The notes under the pieces are model-generated. The model was not told the origin of the DNA and did not search any database. It worked only from the letters and a program-made list of their open reading frames with translations. The position numbers and the translations under genes are program-made. From an uncultured Methanobrevibacter sp. (GTDB taxonomy: Archaea; Methanobacteriota; Methanobacteria; Methanobacteriales; Methanobacteriaceae), in NCBI GenBank assembly GCA_902774685.1, contig CACYJH010000005.1:1-57997 (forward strand): a stretch of DNA of 57,997 bases. Direction: 5' to 3'. Within the stretch, counting starts at the first letter, position 1; every line of letters starts with the position of its first letter. Below are positions 24,085 through 33,398 of this stretch, piece after piece.

Positions 24085-25332
24085 TCAAAGAATTTTATTA
24101 TATTTCAAGAGTGTTTTCATCATCAATAATGATTTGGAAACAGAACCTTTTTTAATCTTTCCAGGAGGGCTAAGGACTTCACATGTTACTGCAGGAATTC
24201 CTTTTAAATTAACCTCATCTTCCAAAGCACCAGGATACTCAGTCCCTGCCCTTTTATAAATTTTAATTTTTACTTTTGCATGCTTTGCAATGTATTTAGC
24301 AATTGCTGCACTTTTTTTAGTAGGCTTATAAGATCCGAAAACCAAATCCTTACCTGGCTTTCCACCAGGCCTTGTAGCATGGAAATCACCATAGGAATTG
24401 CATTTGAACTTTTTAATCAATTGAACAGTTTTAAAAGAGATTGTTCCTTTCTTATTAGCTCTCTTATTTAAATGAACTCCTTTATAATCTCTCACATTAG
24501 CTGCAGTTCCCTTAGGATTCATAAAAGGCATGACATAAACTGTACCTTTAATGTAGTGTGTCTCCAGATACTTGATCAATTTCATTGCAGCAACCTGAGA
24601 AGGCAGTTCATTCCCATGACATCCTGCAGTAATGAAGACAACCTTTCCATTTCCTCCTTTGAACTTGATTACTGGAGTTCCTGATTTCGCCAATTTGATT
24701 ATCTTCTTTACAATAGTTGAATTAGGAACATTTTTCTTTATCCTTTTGTTTTTAAGCACATTTGCTCCAGACTTCCATTTGTAAAGAGTGATTTTGTAAT
24801 AATTTTTAACTGCATATGTGTTCTTTCCAGAAACACCACCCGCAGAATAGCTGATTGTATATTTTCCAGAATTGTAATTGAGAGTAATGGAACTTATTCC
24901 ACTTGCATTGGTATAAACCTTATAGGTCTTTCCATTGGCTTTGAAAGTAACCAATGTATGATTGATAGCTTTTCCATCCTTATTAAGCACCTTAACAGAG
25001 AATTTAACCTTTTTACCATAAGTTGATGCTATGTTTTTAGTGGATGAAAACTTGTAAGGAGTGCTATTGAATTGAACAGCAGAACCATTATTTGAAGAAT
25101 TAGATACTATAGGGCTGCTTCCTGAATCATTAGCATCAGTTGCATCATCACTTTCATCAATGGCTGTATCAGAACTGCCATCATCATCGAGACTGTCAGA
25201 AGTATCCAATGATTCATCACCATTAACATCAATGGCATGACCTGAATCATCTGAAACAGCATCATCGGCACTGGCTGCTGAAACTATTAAAAACACGCTT
25301 AATAAAATCAGCGATAAATATCTTTTTTTCAT
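24085..25332 (-). CDS. secreted Ig-like protein with M14/AspA-type zinc hydrolase domain
   Basis: 415 residues. A signal peptide (MKKRYLSLILLSVFLIVSAA, cleavage near SADD) is followed by a long acidic D/S/N-rich linker (about 24-90) and one Ig-like module (about 92-175). The C-terminal domain (about 225-415) has the zinc ligands H239 and E242 (AGCHGNE) and H318 (DFHAT), with candidate catalytic E385 (TCEVLSP), as in the succinylglutamate desuccinylase/aspartoacylase branch of M14. It therefore probably cleaves an amide bond outside the cell; pseudomurein peptide cross-links are an attractive but unproven substrate. The ATG at 25332 is preferred to an upstream one because GAGAGGA precedes it. 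Confidence 0.82.
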   Translation of the reverse strand: MKKRYLSLILLSVFLIVSAASADDAVSDDSGHAIDVNGDESLDTSDSLDDDGSSDTAIDESDDATDANDSGSSPIVSNSSNNGSAVQFNSTPYKFSSTKNIASTYGKKVKFSVKVLNKDGKAINHTLVTFKANGKTYKVYTNASGISSITLNYNSGKYTISYSAGGVSGKNTYAVKNYYKITLYKWKSGANVLKNKRIKKNVPNSTIVKKIIKLAKSGTPVIKFKGGNGKVVFITAGCHGNELPSQVAAMKLIKYLETHYIKGTVYVMPFMNPKGTAANVRDYKGVHLNKRANKKGTISFKTVQLIKKFKCNSYGDFHATRPGGKPGKDLVFGSYKPTKKSAAIAKYIAKHAKVKIKIYKRAGTEYPGALEDEVNLKGIPAVTCEVLSPPGKIKKGSVSKSLLMMKTLLKYNKIL

Positions 25333-25431
25333 AGTTTTTCCTCTCAATTTAAAATACAATATTAATCAATACAATAAATAATAGAATATTAATCAATGCA
25401 ATAAATATTATGATATAAACTATTTTTTTAA

Positions 25432-26514
25432 TTATTTACTTTTAATCTTATCCATCAAACCTGACTTTCGCGCATAATGGAAAAGATAAAGCTGAGCATA
25501 TCCAGCATAATCTCCAAAGTGTTCTATGCCGAAATCTCTGGTTTGGTCTGCTGAAATCTCCTCTCCATCAAAGTATAAGTGAGAAACTATTCTTTTTATC
25601 CAAACATCAGATGGAAATGCTTCTTCAAATCCAAATCCATACAATAAAATGCAATCAGCTACCTTTGCACCTACACCAGGCAATTTCAAAATCAGATCAA
25701 ATGCCTCATCATAATCCATAGATCCTATTTGATTTATATCAATCTCATCAATCAGCATTTGACTTGCCTTTACCATATAAGGTGCCCTATAGCCGACACC
25801 ACATGACTTCAGATTATGTGTATAGCAATCGATTTCATAGCTATGCCCATCTGCTTCAGCCTCTTCAATTGGAGTTTCATAAAAGTCTAAAAATTGATTT
25901 GGACTTGGAAATCCATAGAAAATTCCATCATCAAATTCCACCTTTTCTCCCCAATTATGCTTTATCTTGTCAATTGACTTTGTCCATCTTGCAATTGAAT
26001 TGTTTGCAGAACATATTGAAGAGATGATGCATTCAAATTGGTCCTTTGCAATGAATAGCCTTAAGCCATTGCAGAAATCTACAGAAGGTGCCAATTTTTC
26101 ATCAGCTGAAAGAAAATCATAGAATTTTTTCAAATCGAAATCCAAGTCATAGATTTTAGTCAGTTCATTTTTTATTTCATTTTCAATGATTTTGATTTCA
26201 TTATTTGATAAGTTATTTGTGTTGAAAAAATTAGAAATTTGATGATTTCCTACTTTTTTAGGAAACTGATATACGTACTCGAATCTATTTAAATCATTTT
26301 TATCTTGTGATAGCTTTAAAAGAATTGGAAGTTCCTTTAAATTGATACTTTCATCACTAAGTTCATCAATAATTGAAGGAACTTTTAAGTAAATTAATTC
26401 ATTAAACTCATCTATATTTCCAACTGAATTTTGCCTCCATGGAGGCTGTGAAGTTTGACCTGATTCTTGGGTCAGCTTAAGATTGATCAATGAATTGAAT
26501 TTAAGATTAGTCAT
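25432..26514 (-). CDS. ogg: 8-oxoguanine DNA glycosylase/AP lyase, OGG1-like
   Basis: 360-residue base-excision repair enzyme. The N-terminal OGG domain begins LINLKLTQESGQ. The helix-hairpin-helix LPGVGAKVADCILLYGF (278-294) holds the catalytic lysine K284, and the conserved aspartate is D303 in FPSDVW. This combination marks a bifunctional glycosylase with beta-lyase activity of the OGG1 type, rather than AlkA. The gene starts 9 bases after hisF ends and is probably co-transcribed with it, although the functions are unrelated. Confidence 0.9.
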   Translation of the reverse strand: MTNLKFNSLINLKLTQESGQTSQPPWRQNSVGNIDEFNELIYLKVPSIIDELSDESINLKELPILLKLSQDKNDLNRFEYVYQFPKKVGNHQISNFFNTNNLSNNEIKIIENEIKNELTKIYDLDFDLKKFYDFLSADEKLAPSVDFCNGLRLFIAKDQFECIISSICSANNSIARWTKSIDKIKHNWGEKVEFDDGIFYGFPSPNQFLDFYETPIEEAEADGHSYEIDCYTHNLKSCGVGYRAPYMVKASQMLIDEIDINQIGSMDYDEAFDLILKLPGVGAKVADCILLYGFGFEEAFPSDVWIKRIVSHLYFDGEEISADQTRDFGIEHFGDYAGYAQLYLFHYARKSGLMDKIKSK

Positions 26515-26523
26515 GCTTTCACT

Positions 26524-27357
26524 CTAAAAGGTTTCTCTGATTGGAACCCCTTTTTCCTTTAGGTATTTCTTGACTACTGGAACAGGATATTCGTTGAAGT
26601 GGAAAATACTTGCTGCAAGCGCTGCACTGGCATCAGCAACTTCAAAAGCTTCCAGAATGTGTTGAGGGTTTCCTACTCCTCCAGATGCAATGACTGGAAT
26701 GTCCACATTATCGTTGATTGCTTTTGTTAAAACAAGGTCGTAGCCGTCTTTTGTTCCATCTCCATCCATTGAAGTGAGAAGAACTTCACCAGCACCTCTG
26801 TCCTGACATTCCTGTGCCCATGCTATGGCATCCATTCCAGTGAACTCTCTGCCTCCGTAGATACTGCAGTCAAACCATACTTCCCCTTGCTCACTGTCTA
26901 CAATTGTTTTTCCTTTTGCAGCTTCCTTGTCCTCTTCGACATATCTTCTTTTAGCATCAATTCCTATTACAACTGCTTGAGATCCTACGACTTTGGAAGC
27001 GTCTGTCAATAGCTGAGGGTTGTGAATGGCTGCAGTGTTTGTGGAACATTTGTCTGCTCCAGCCTTAAGCATGCGAGTGTAATCTTCTACCTTTCTTATT
27101 CCTCCACCTACACATATTGGAATGAATACGTTTTCAGTCAATCTTTCTATAACATCAACCATGGTTCCTCTACGTTCATGGGAAGCAGTGATATCCAATA
27201 TAACGATTTCATCTGCTCCATCTTCGTAATATTTGGTAGCGAGTTCAACTGGATTTCCAGCATAACGAATCTGCTTGAATTCAACTCCCTTAACTACTCT
27301 GCCTTCTGGAACCTGTAGGTCACAATCTAAACAAGGAATAATTCTTTTGGTAAGCAT
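26524..27357 (-). CDS. hisF: imidazole glycerol phosphate synthase, cyclase subunit
   Basis: 277-residue TIM-barrel subunit that uses ammonia from HisH to convert PRFAR into imidazole glycerol phosphate and AICAR. The catalytic D11 (IIPCLDCD) and the second half-barrel D in VIGIDAKRR are present, along with CVGGGIRK and [10 protein letters not shown] phosphate loops. An insertion of about 25 residues after IDAKRR ([20 protein letters not shown]) lengthens it relative to bacterial HisF. The start at 27357 is preferred to an upstream ATG because a GTGAT Shine-Dalgarno lies between them. Confidence 0.95.
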   Translation of the reverse strand: MLTKRIIPCLDCDLQVPEGRVVKGVEFKQIRYAGNPVELATKYYEDGADEIVILDITASHERRGTMVDVIERLTENVFIPICVGGGIRKVEDYTRMLKAGADKCSTNTAAIHNPQLLTDASKVVGSQAVVIGIDAKRRYVEEDKEAAKGKTIVDSEQGEVWFDCSIYGGREFTGMDAIAWAQECQDRGAGEVLLTSMDGDGTKDGYDLVLTKAINDNVDIPVIASGGVGNPQHILEAFEVADASAALAASIFHFNEYPVPVVKKYLKEKGVPIRETF

Positions 27358-27565
27358 GATAATCACAATTAATCTAAAAGAGGTTTTTAAATAAATTTTA
27401 CTCATTTTCGATATTTCGATGATAAATATAATTTTTTTAACTATTTTTTATTTTTATAACACTATATTAATAATTTTAACCATTAGAATAATGAAACTAA
27501 AACTTTGAAAAAAATTGAAATAAAAATAAAAAATGAAAATAAAAAATTTAATTTAAAACAAGACA

Positions 27566-29812
27566 TTAAGTGGCCATAATGTTAAAACCAATCGGAAGGA
27601 ATGGAGCAATAGGATGGCCATCATTACTGTCAATTGCATTTACGCCATCATAATTATCAAGATGGATATCCCTATCACCACCGGCCCCATTATCCTCAAC
27701 AGTACCATTATCCTCAACAGTACCATTATCCTCAACAGTACCATTATCCTCAACAGTACCATTATCCATTACAGACCCAGAAGTATTGCTTACATTGGTA
27801 CCATTACCTGTAGGGGCTGGATTTATATCAGTGGTATTTTTAATAGGAGGATTGGTTTTAACGGCTTTAATGACTATTTTAGATTTTCCAGAAATAATAT
27901 ACTTATGATTGGCTGGAGTGATTGTTACATTATGAGTTCCTACATTCAAGACCTTAGTATTGAACTGAGCAACACCCTTCTTGTTTGTTTTAATCACATA
28001 ATTTTTAGATTTTTTACCTGTAGAGACCTTAATATTGATTTTAACTCCTTTCAATATCTTATTGGTCTTTTTATTCTTTAAAGTGATTTTTAAGTATTTG
28101 GTCTTGTTGAAATCGGCTGTAACTTTAGGGGCAGTGACCTTTGTATTGGTTTTGATTAACTTGTCAATGTTTCCAAATTTGTGAATACCCAATAGCTTTT
28201 TATTAGGAGTTTTAAAAAGCTTGTTTTTATTAAAGAAAGTTTTCTTGAATAAAACATGATCATTTAGATGAGAGGTATGTCTACCAACAAGATTTCCCTT
28301 ATCATTTGACCCATAAACATCTACTGTGGAATATGTTTTATAGTTTTTTGAAGCTCTTTTATAATGATAAGTCATGATGTTTCTTCTGTTAACTCCAAAA
28401 TGGTCTGTAGCCGCAATTTTATGTGCTGCTGTAGCAGGATCGGTAGAAAATTTCTTGAACTTTCCACGACGGAAACTGGACCTTATATTTGGCACATCCA
28501 AATATTCCCCTTTTTTCAGTTGCCCTTTAATCATCCTATTCTTCCAAATTACAGCATATCTTCCATTTGGGGCTACAATGGCAAAATGACCTGTAGGTAA
28601 CCGTGATTCAACCCTTTTAATAGATTTAAGAATGGAATTTTTCATTGAATTAGTGGAAACAATCTTCCCTGCAAGATTTTCAATTTTCTTATTGACTGTT
28701 GGATTGTCCCAACCACCGGTTCCCATCATCCATCCGTCGGAAGTGACAATAGCATGGAAGAAATAGGTTCCTGTGAGTTTATACTGCTTAATGGCATACC
28801 TACCATGCCATTTTTGGGCAACAACATATAACTTTGCCGCATATGTGGAGTCTCTTCTAAATGCAATGGCACTTTCATTTTCACTTACATAAACATAAAT
28901 GGAAGAACAACCCATTTCTGCAGTTTTTTTAACTTTTAAAACTGCCTTATTCTTCAAATTCTTGTACCCTAAATATTTTTTCTCCTTAATTTCATTTAAA
29001 AAGGTGTAAACATCATATGAGCCAACTTTAAAATTCTTGTTTAAGTATGCAATGCCTTTCCTATTAGTTAAGGAATAATAGTTTTTATATTTGGTTTGAG
29101 AAGAATAAACCTTAAATAAAACCTTAACTCCTTCAATAGGACATTTAGTGATACTATTTATTACTTTAGCAGCGAAGAACAAATCAGATTTGTAATATGT
29201 GCTGTAATTTTTTGTTTTAATGGACAACAGAGTTTTCTTAATGGTTATTTTAGTGTTTAAACTTGTCTTTTCATAAGCATCATCACCAGCGAATATTAGT
29301 ACTGCATTGTAATTGCCTGGCTTAAGATTAAGTAAAAACCTAATGTTTCCATTATTGTCGGTTTTTTTAACAAATGTTTCCCCATTAAGCAATATTTTAA
29401 CCTGTTTATCCTTTAAGACATTGTTATTTGAATCTTTTAAAGAAATATTTAAATTAGCTTTTTCCTTATAATAAGCACTTACTTTCTTTGCATTGATTTT
29501 AGTTCCAATTTTTGAATTATCATATTTGGATGACACATTCAAAGTATTTGACTCTGAAGAATTGCCGCTGAAAGAGCCATCATTGTCTACAATGCTTTTA
29601 TCTTGAATATCTTCCAGAGAAATTGGAGAATCTGTATTTGAAGAATCATCAGAATCGGAAGAAATAGAGCTAATTCCTACACCATTAGATAAAGCATTGC
29701 CTGAATCATCCAGCAATGAACTACTGAAATCATCAGAAGCTGAAGCACATCCCATACTTATAATAAAAACAAAAATTATAGAAACTAATATCCATCTATT
29801 CTTATAAAGCAA
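27566..29812 (-). CDS. secreted Ig-like protein with possible Ntn-hydrolase (C45-like) domain
   Basis: 748 residues, starting with TTG at 29812, supported by a GGTGAT Shine-Dalgarno 3 bases away. A signal peptide (LYKNRWILVSIIFVFIISMG) is followed by Ig-like modules (about 105-290). The central domain (about 298-545) begins MGCSSIYVYVSENES and contains TSDGWMMGTGGWDN and GHFAIVAPNGRYAVIW; this order resembles acyl-CoA:6-APA acyltransferase-type Ntn hydrolases with the cysteine near 300 as nucleophile. That is a motif-level guess. Another Ig-like module (about 570-655) and a tail with tandem VEDNGT repeats follow. The N-terminal Cys nucleophile of such enzymes must be freed by cleavage, which is unusual for an internal domain. 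Confidence 0.75.
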   Translation of the reverse strand: MLYKNRWILVSIIFVFIISMGCASASDDFSSSLLDDSGNALSNGVGISSISSDSDDSSNTDSPISLEDIQDKSIVDNDGSFSGNSSESNTLNVSSKYDNSKIGTKINAKKVSAYYKEKANLNISLKDSNNNVLKDKQVKILLNGETFVKKTDNNGNIRFLLNLKPGNYNAVLIFAGDDAYEKTSLNTKITIKKTLLSIKTKNYSTYYKSDLFFAAKVINSITKCPIEGVKVLFKVYSSQTKYKNYYSLTNRKGIAYLNKNFKVGSYDVYTFLNEIKEKKYLGYKNLKNKAVLKVKKTAEMGCSSIYVYVSENESAIAFRRDSTYAAKLYVVAQKWHGRYAIKQYKLTGTYFFHAIVTSDGWMMGTGGWDNPTVNKKIENLAGKIVSTNSMKNSILKSIKRVESRLPTGHFAIVAPNGRYAVIWKNRMIKGQLKKGEYLDVPNIRSSFRRGKFKKFSTDPATAAHKIAATDHFGVNRRNIMTYHYKRASKNYKTYSTVDVYGSNDKGNLVGRHTSHLNDHVLFKKTFFNKNKLFKTPNKKLLGIHKFGNIDKLIKTNTKVTAPKVTADFNKTKYLKITLKNKKTNKILKGVKINIKVSTGKKSKNYVIKTNKKGVAQFNTKVLNVGTHNVTITPANHKYIISGKSKIVIKAVKTNPPIKNTTDINPAPTGNGTNVSNTSGSVMDNGTVEDNGTVEDNGTVEDNGTVEDNGAGGDRDIHLDNYDGVNAIDSNDGHPIAPFLPIGFNIMAT
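27691..27762. repeat. four exact 18-bp tandem repeats in the coding tail
   Basis: Unit TATCCTCAACAGTACCAT, four identical copies. On the minus strand each encodes the hexapeptide VEDNGT. Exact identity at the DNA level points to recent slippage and a length-variable tail. Confidence 0.9.
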
Positions 29813-29988
29813 AAAATCACCATATTGATTTTTTTTACCCTCATAACTACATTAACAAATTATTTTTCCAATATATGTATGTATATATAAATTATTTAAT
29901 ATAGTTTACTAAATAATTTTTAAGAAAAATTTTCTATACAATGACTTAACCTAAATTGAATCAACAAACAAACTATTAAAAAGGAGAA

Positions 29989-30000
29989 TTTATATATTAT
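29989..30000 (+). promoter_or_regulatory. TATA box of tRNA-Arg
   Basis: TTTATATATTAT about 61 bases before the mature tRNA 5' end, leaving room for a leader of about 35 bases that RNase P would remove. Confidence 0.5.
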
Positions 30001-30060
30001 TATAATAGATTAAATTATGTAAAGATATGTAAAGATATGCAAAATAATAGTATTTCTTTT

Positions 30061-30136
<76 letters not shown>

Positions 30137-30146
30137 TTTTTAAAAA

Positions 30147-30323
30147 CTAAGATTCTTCTTCTATTGATTCCAAAATCAATTGACCTTCATTGAAGAAGAT
30201 GATGTCCAATCCTTTTTCTTCACATGCCAATAAGATATCTTCCAATTTTTCATACTTGGCAAGTACAGTGGCATCGTAAGTGGTCTTATCGAGTTTAATC
30301 AATTGATAACCTAATACTTCCAT
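30147..30323 (-). CDS. small acidic protein (58 residues), unknown function
   Basis: A short minus-strand frame beginning MEVLGYQLIKLDKTTYDATV and ending LESIEEES. It is predicted as a small alpha/beta protein; its single cysteine is in LLACEEKG. GGGGTGAT lies directly before a double ATG; the second ATG (30323) has the normal 3-base spacing seen with GGTGAT elsewhere in this window. The strong ribosome site supports real translation. It stands between the tRNA-Arg gene and the SprT-like gene. I do not recognise the family. Confidence 0.7.
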   Translation of the reverse strand: MEVLGYQLIKLDKTTYDATVLAKYEKLEDILLACEEKGLDIIFFNEGQLILESIEEES

Positions 30324-30423
30324 CATATCACCCCTTTGATATTTCTTATAATTTAAATTGTACTGGTTTTATATAAATATTCTCTTTCTGAAATTTCTCT
30401 AATATTCTCTTTCTATTGCAAAA

Positions 30424-31122
30424 TTATTGTTCTTCATTCAATAATTGCTTTATCTCGCTCCAATTAGGACAGAAATTATCCATTAGCGCCTTGAATCTTG
30501 GACCATGATTGAATTCAATCAAGTGGCACAATTCATGAATCAGAACATATTCGGTGCAGATTGGTGGTTTTTTAGCCAATTTTAAGTTTAAGGTAACCCT
30601 TTTATCCTTTCTGCAGTTACCCCAATTTTTCATGTTTCTGATTTTAACTTCTTTTGGCTCTTTTCCTACAAAATATGTGCATTTATGTAAAAAGTAGTCT
30701 AAATTCCTATTCATTTCATCTCTGTAAAGCTCAAACAGAATCTTTTCCCTTTGCTTAATGGTGGATCTCTTTGGAACAGGAAGATAAATAATATGCTCTT
30801 TGCTGTCATAAAATGCCTTTTTTGCATTTTCATTGCTAATTAGCTGAAGTGTGTATGGCTCTCCCCAAATATGATGAGTTTCCCCCTCTTTGTATTTTAC
30901 TTTAGGTTTAGGCGGATTTTCAAGCATCTTTGCTCTGGTTTCTCTAATCCAATCTATTCTTGACAATACAAAATCATTTATGGATTCATCTGATAAACTC
31001 ATAGGAGAAGAAACCTTAACAGTGCCATCAGGCTTGATTCGAAGGTATAGATTCTTAATGTTTTTTCTCTCTAAGATTATAGAGATTCCTTCAATTTCAA
31101 TTTCTTCTCTTTTTACTGCCAT
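30424..31122 (-). CDS. DUF45/YgjP-like zinc metallopeptidase
   Basis: 232 residues with the gluzincin motif H196-E197-x-x-H200 (IHELCHLIEFNHG) and H206 downstream, as in YgjP/DUF45 and SprT-like proteins. The upstream WGNC and RVTLNLKLAKKP strand are conserved in the family. Members are cytoplasmic and often sit beside restriction or DNA repair genes; their substrates are unknown. The start at 31122 follows a GTGAT Shine-Dalgarno, while an ATG 4 codons earlier is part of it. A hairpin element separates it from the helicase gene upstream. Confidence 0.88.
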   Translation of the reverse strand: MAVKREEIEIEGISIILERKNIKNLYLRIKPDGTVKVSSPMSLSDESINDFVLSRIDWIRETRAKMLENPPKPKVKYKEGETHHIWGEPYTLQLISNENAKKAFYDSKEHIIYLPVPKRSTIKQREKILFELYRDEMNRNLDYFLHKCTYFVGKEPKEVKIRNMKNWGNCRKDKRVTLNLKLAKKPPICTEYVLIHELCHLIEFNHGPRFKALMDNFCPNWSEIKQLLNEEQ

Positions 31123-31147
31123 ATTATCACTCATTATGAAAAAAGAA

Positions 31148-31216
31148 ACTAGAGGGTATACACTCCCAACCAGTGAAAAAGTTTTGGTCAAGGTTTTTGA
31201 GCCGAAGGCTCAAAAA
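31148..31216 (-). repeat. 3'-UTR hairpin repeat, copy 1
   Basis: Begins 8 bases after the helicase stop codon. On the transcribed minus strand it has a perfect 10-bp hairpin, TTTTTGAGCC with GGCTCAAAAA, closed as C(UUCG)G, then AAAACTTTTTCACTGGTTGG, then a second hairpin GGGAG/CTCCC-type followed by a T-rich run. Copy 2 is at 54841-54944 after glyA. The stems differ in sequence but keep pairing. Confidence 0.75.
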
Positions 31217-31223
31217 GCTTGAG

Positions 31224-33134
31224 TTAAATTATACGATCATCATTGATTACAATAGCTTCCTTGAAGAACTCTGGAATCAATGACTTATACAAAGGACTCT
31301 TAAGAAGCATTTGAATATCTGAATCCAAGATATAGGTTACACAGGAGTCATCTTCTGCTCTCATTCCTCTTCCATAAGCCTGCATTAAGGTCATTGCAGT
31401 CTTATATGCATACCATCTTTGGTCCTTTTTCATTCTCATATGAACCTGCTTGTCTCCAAGATATGGGAACGGTATCTTATAGATTACCTGGAATCTGCAC
31501 TTGTCATAAGGCAAATCAACACCTTCACTCATGGATGGGCTAACAAGGACCAATGGGTTTTCATCCTCTTCAAAGAATTTCAATACCCTTTCCCTATTGT
31601 TGTTTCCATGGGCAATCAATCTTGTATTGTATAGATTATTGATAATATACTGTTGGCACTTATAGCTGTGAGTATGGATAAGTCCTTTCTCTCCCTCATG
31701 CCTCTTTAAGATCTTCTGCAAAATTTCAATTGACTTTGGAGCTGATTGCTTGACCCTGCTTTTAGACATTTTTCCAGCTAAATTCAATTCAATCGGCCTT
31801 TTTTCAACTGAAAACGGACTGTCAACTTGAATGTGATAAACTTCACGTGGATCCAATCCTAACCATTTTGAAAACATCTTATGGGACAATATGGTTGCAC
31901 TTAGGAATATTACAACATCCCCATGCTTGAAGAGATAATCCTCAGCATAATGATTGACTCTAAGCGGCTTGAATGACACTCCATTTTCATCTGCATCGAT
32001 TACCCAGTTTCCTGGCTCTTTTTCAAGATTGGTTTTCAGTGCCTTTAATTTTGAAATGGTGGAATTGATTCTGTCTGCCTTGTTTGTAGGCAAGTCCTTA
32101 ATCTCAATATCTGAATAATGGCCTTGAATTGCATCAATCTCCATTATCCATTCGCCTTTTTCATTGCTTTTAAGGGTTTGAGGACTTATTACCTTCTTAA
32201 TGTCCTTTTCAAGCTGACGATTGTATAGGTTAATCTCCATTGTTTTCATTAGCTTATCTTCGATGTTATGTGCTTCGTCAAGAATAAGCAAGGTTCTTTT
32301 TCCAAAGTGCTTTACATAATTCAACTCCAAAATGGCATAATCATAATTCATCAATGTGATTGGTGAATTGATTGCATTCGCCTTCTGTTGCCAATAGCTG
32401 CAGTGGTCATTGGTTTGGAAGAAAATATCTGCTCCAAAGGAATCCTGGAAAGCCAAGTCTCCTGTAAGTGTTGGATTTTTGCTTATTCCATAAGGACAGA
32501 AGAACTTGGAATTTTTAGGTGCTGTCTTACATGCACCCATATCACAGGTAACTTCCAATCCATCCTTTAGACAATCAAAGTTTCCCCTACCTTTGACAAG
32601 CGGGAAATCAAATTCATCTGCATACTGTTTTTGAAGCTGCTTTGTCATTGTTAGAATATATGCAGATTCATACATACGAGCTAAGGTAGAAGCTACAGCG
32701 GATTTTCCTGTACCAGTACCTGCCTCTAAAATAATATACTTATAACCTTTTGAGATTGCATCTTCAATGTCTGCTATAATCTCCAATTGACCTTCCCTTG
32801 GCTGTTCAAATGGGAAATTCTCTATAATCTGTTCTGGAATTTCTGGGTACTCCTCTTTTAACCTGTCAATTACCTCTGGAGGAAGGTCATGTTCTGCAAT
32901 ATCATATACTTCTGCAACTGGAAGGTCCAAATCTTCGCTGACAGTTATCGGATTGCGATTTTCATATTGATAAAGACCTTTAGCACCTTTAGATTTATTA
33001 TTGCTTGAAGAAGAACTTTCAGACTTCTTTTCCTTTTTCTGATAAGGTTTTTTGGTTCTATCTGCAACGTATTTTCCACATACGCAATTACTTTTAAGCA
33101 TCCCACAATTTGGGCAAAATATTGAATTTGACAT
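31224..33134 (-). CDS. XPD/DinG-family iron-sulfur DNA helicase
   Basis: 636-residue superfamily 2 helicase. An N-terminal zinc ribbon (CPNC..CVC, C7/C10/C17/C19) precedes a linker. Walker A is AGTGTGKS (138-145), and the inserted iron-sulfur domain carries C188, C197, C202 and C213. DEAH is at 286-289, and the C-terminal motor ends with SPSMSEGVDLP and the motif VI stretch QAYGRGMRAEDD. The four cysteines between motifs Ia and II are the mark of XPD, FancJ and DinG 5'-3' helicases. It likely acts in DNA repair or in resolving blocked forks. The N-terminal zinc ribbon is an addition to the basic DinG plan. Confidence 0.92.
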   Translation of the reverse strand: MSNSIFCPNCGMLKSNCVCGKYVADRTKKPYQKKEKKSESSSSSNNKSKGAKGLYQYENRNPITVSEDLDLPVAEVYDIAEHDLPPEVIDRLKEEYPEIPEQIIENFPFEQPREGQLEIIADIEDAISKGYKYIILEAGTGTGKSAVASTLARMYESAYILTMTKQLQKQYADEFDFPLVKGRGNFDCLKDGLEVTCDMGACKTAPKNSKFFCPYGISKNPTLTGDLAFQDSFGADIFFQTNDHCSYWQQKANAINSPITLMNYDYAILELNYVKHFGKRTLLILDEAHNIEDKLMKTMEINLYNRQLEKDIKKVISPQTLKSNEKGEWIMEIDAIQGHYSDIEIKDLPTNKADRINSTISKLKALKTNLEKEPGNWVIDADENGVSFKPLRVNHYAEDYLFKHGDVVIFLSATILSHKMFSKWLGLDPREVYHIQVDSPFSVEKRPIELNLAGKMSKSRVKQSAPKSIEILQKILKRHEGEKGLIHTHSYKCQQYIINNLYNTRLIAHGNNNRERVLKFFEEDENPLVLVSPSMSEGVDLPYDKCRFQVIYKIPFPYLGDKQVHMRMKKDQRWYAYKTAMTLMQAYGRGMRAEDDSCVTYILDSDIQMLLKSPLYKSLIPEFFKEAIVINDDRII

Positions 33135-33372
33135 TACAATTATATTAGAACTAAGTTATATAAAAAGGTTTTAGAAAGAGCGATTGAAAGGTAATATTTA
33201 TATAAAAAAATTGATTTAAACTTATAAAATTGATTTTAATTGTGATATTTTAATTTTAATTGAAAAATCAAGGCAATAGAATAAGATTTAATAAAATAGA
33301 ATGAAAAAATAGTTAAAAAAGTAGAAAATATAGTAGAAAATAAGTAGATAAAAAATAATAAAAAAATAAAGG

Positions 33373-33398
33373 AATAATTAATTAAGAAATTAATTATT
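33373..33398 (-). terminator. terminator at the msvR stop codon
   Basis: AATAATTAATT pairs with AATTAATTATT around AAGA, touching the msvR stop. On the minus strand it runs into CCTTTATTTTTTTATTATT. Confidence 0.55.

Noticed and set aside
27691..27762. Short tandem repeats considered as CRISPR
   Set aside because: Units are contiguous without spacers and are in frame inside a coding tail.
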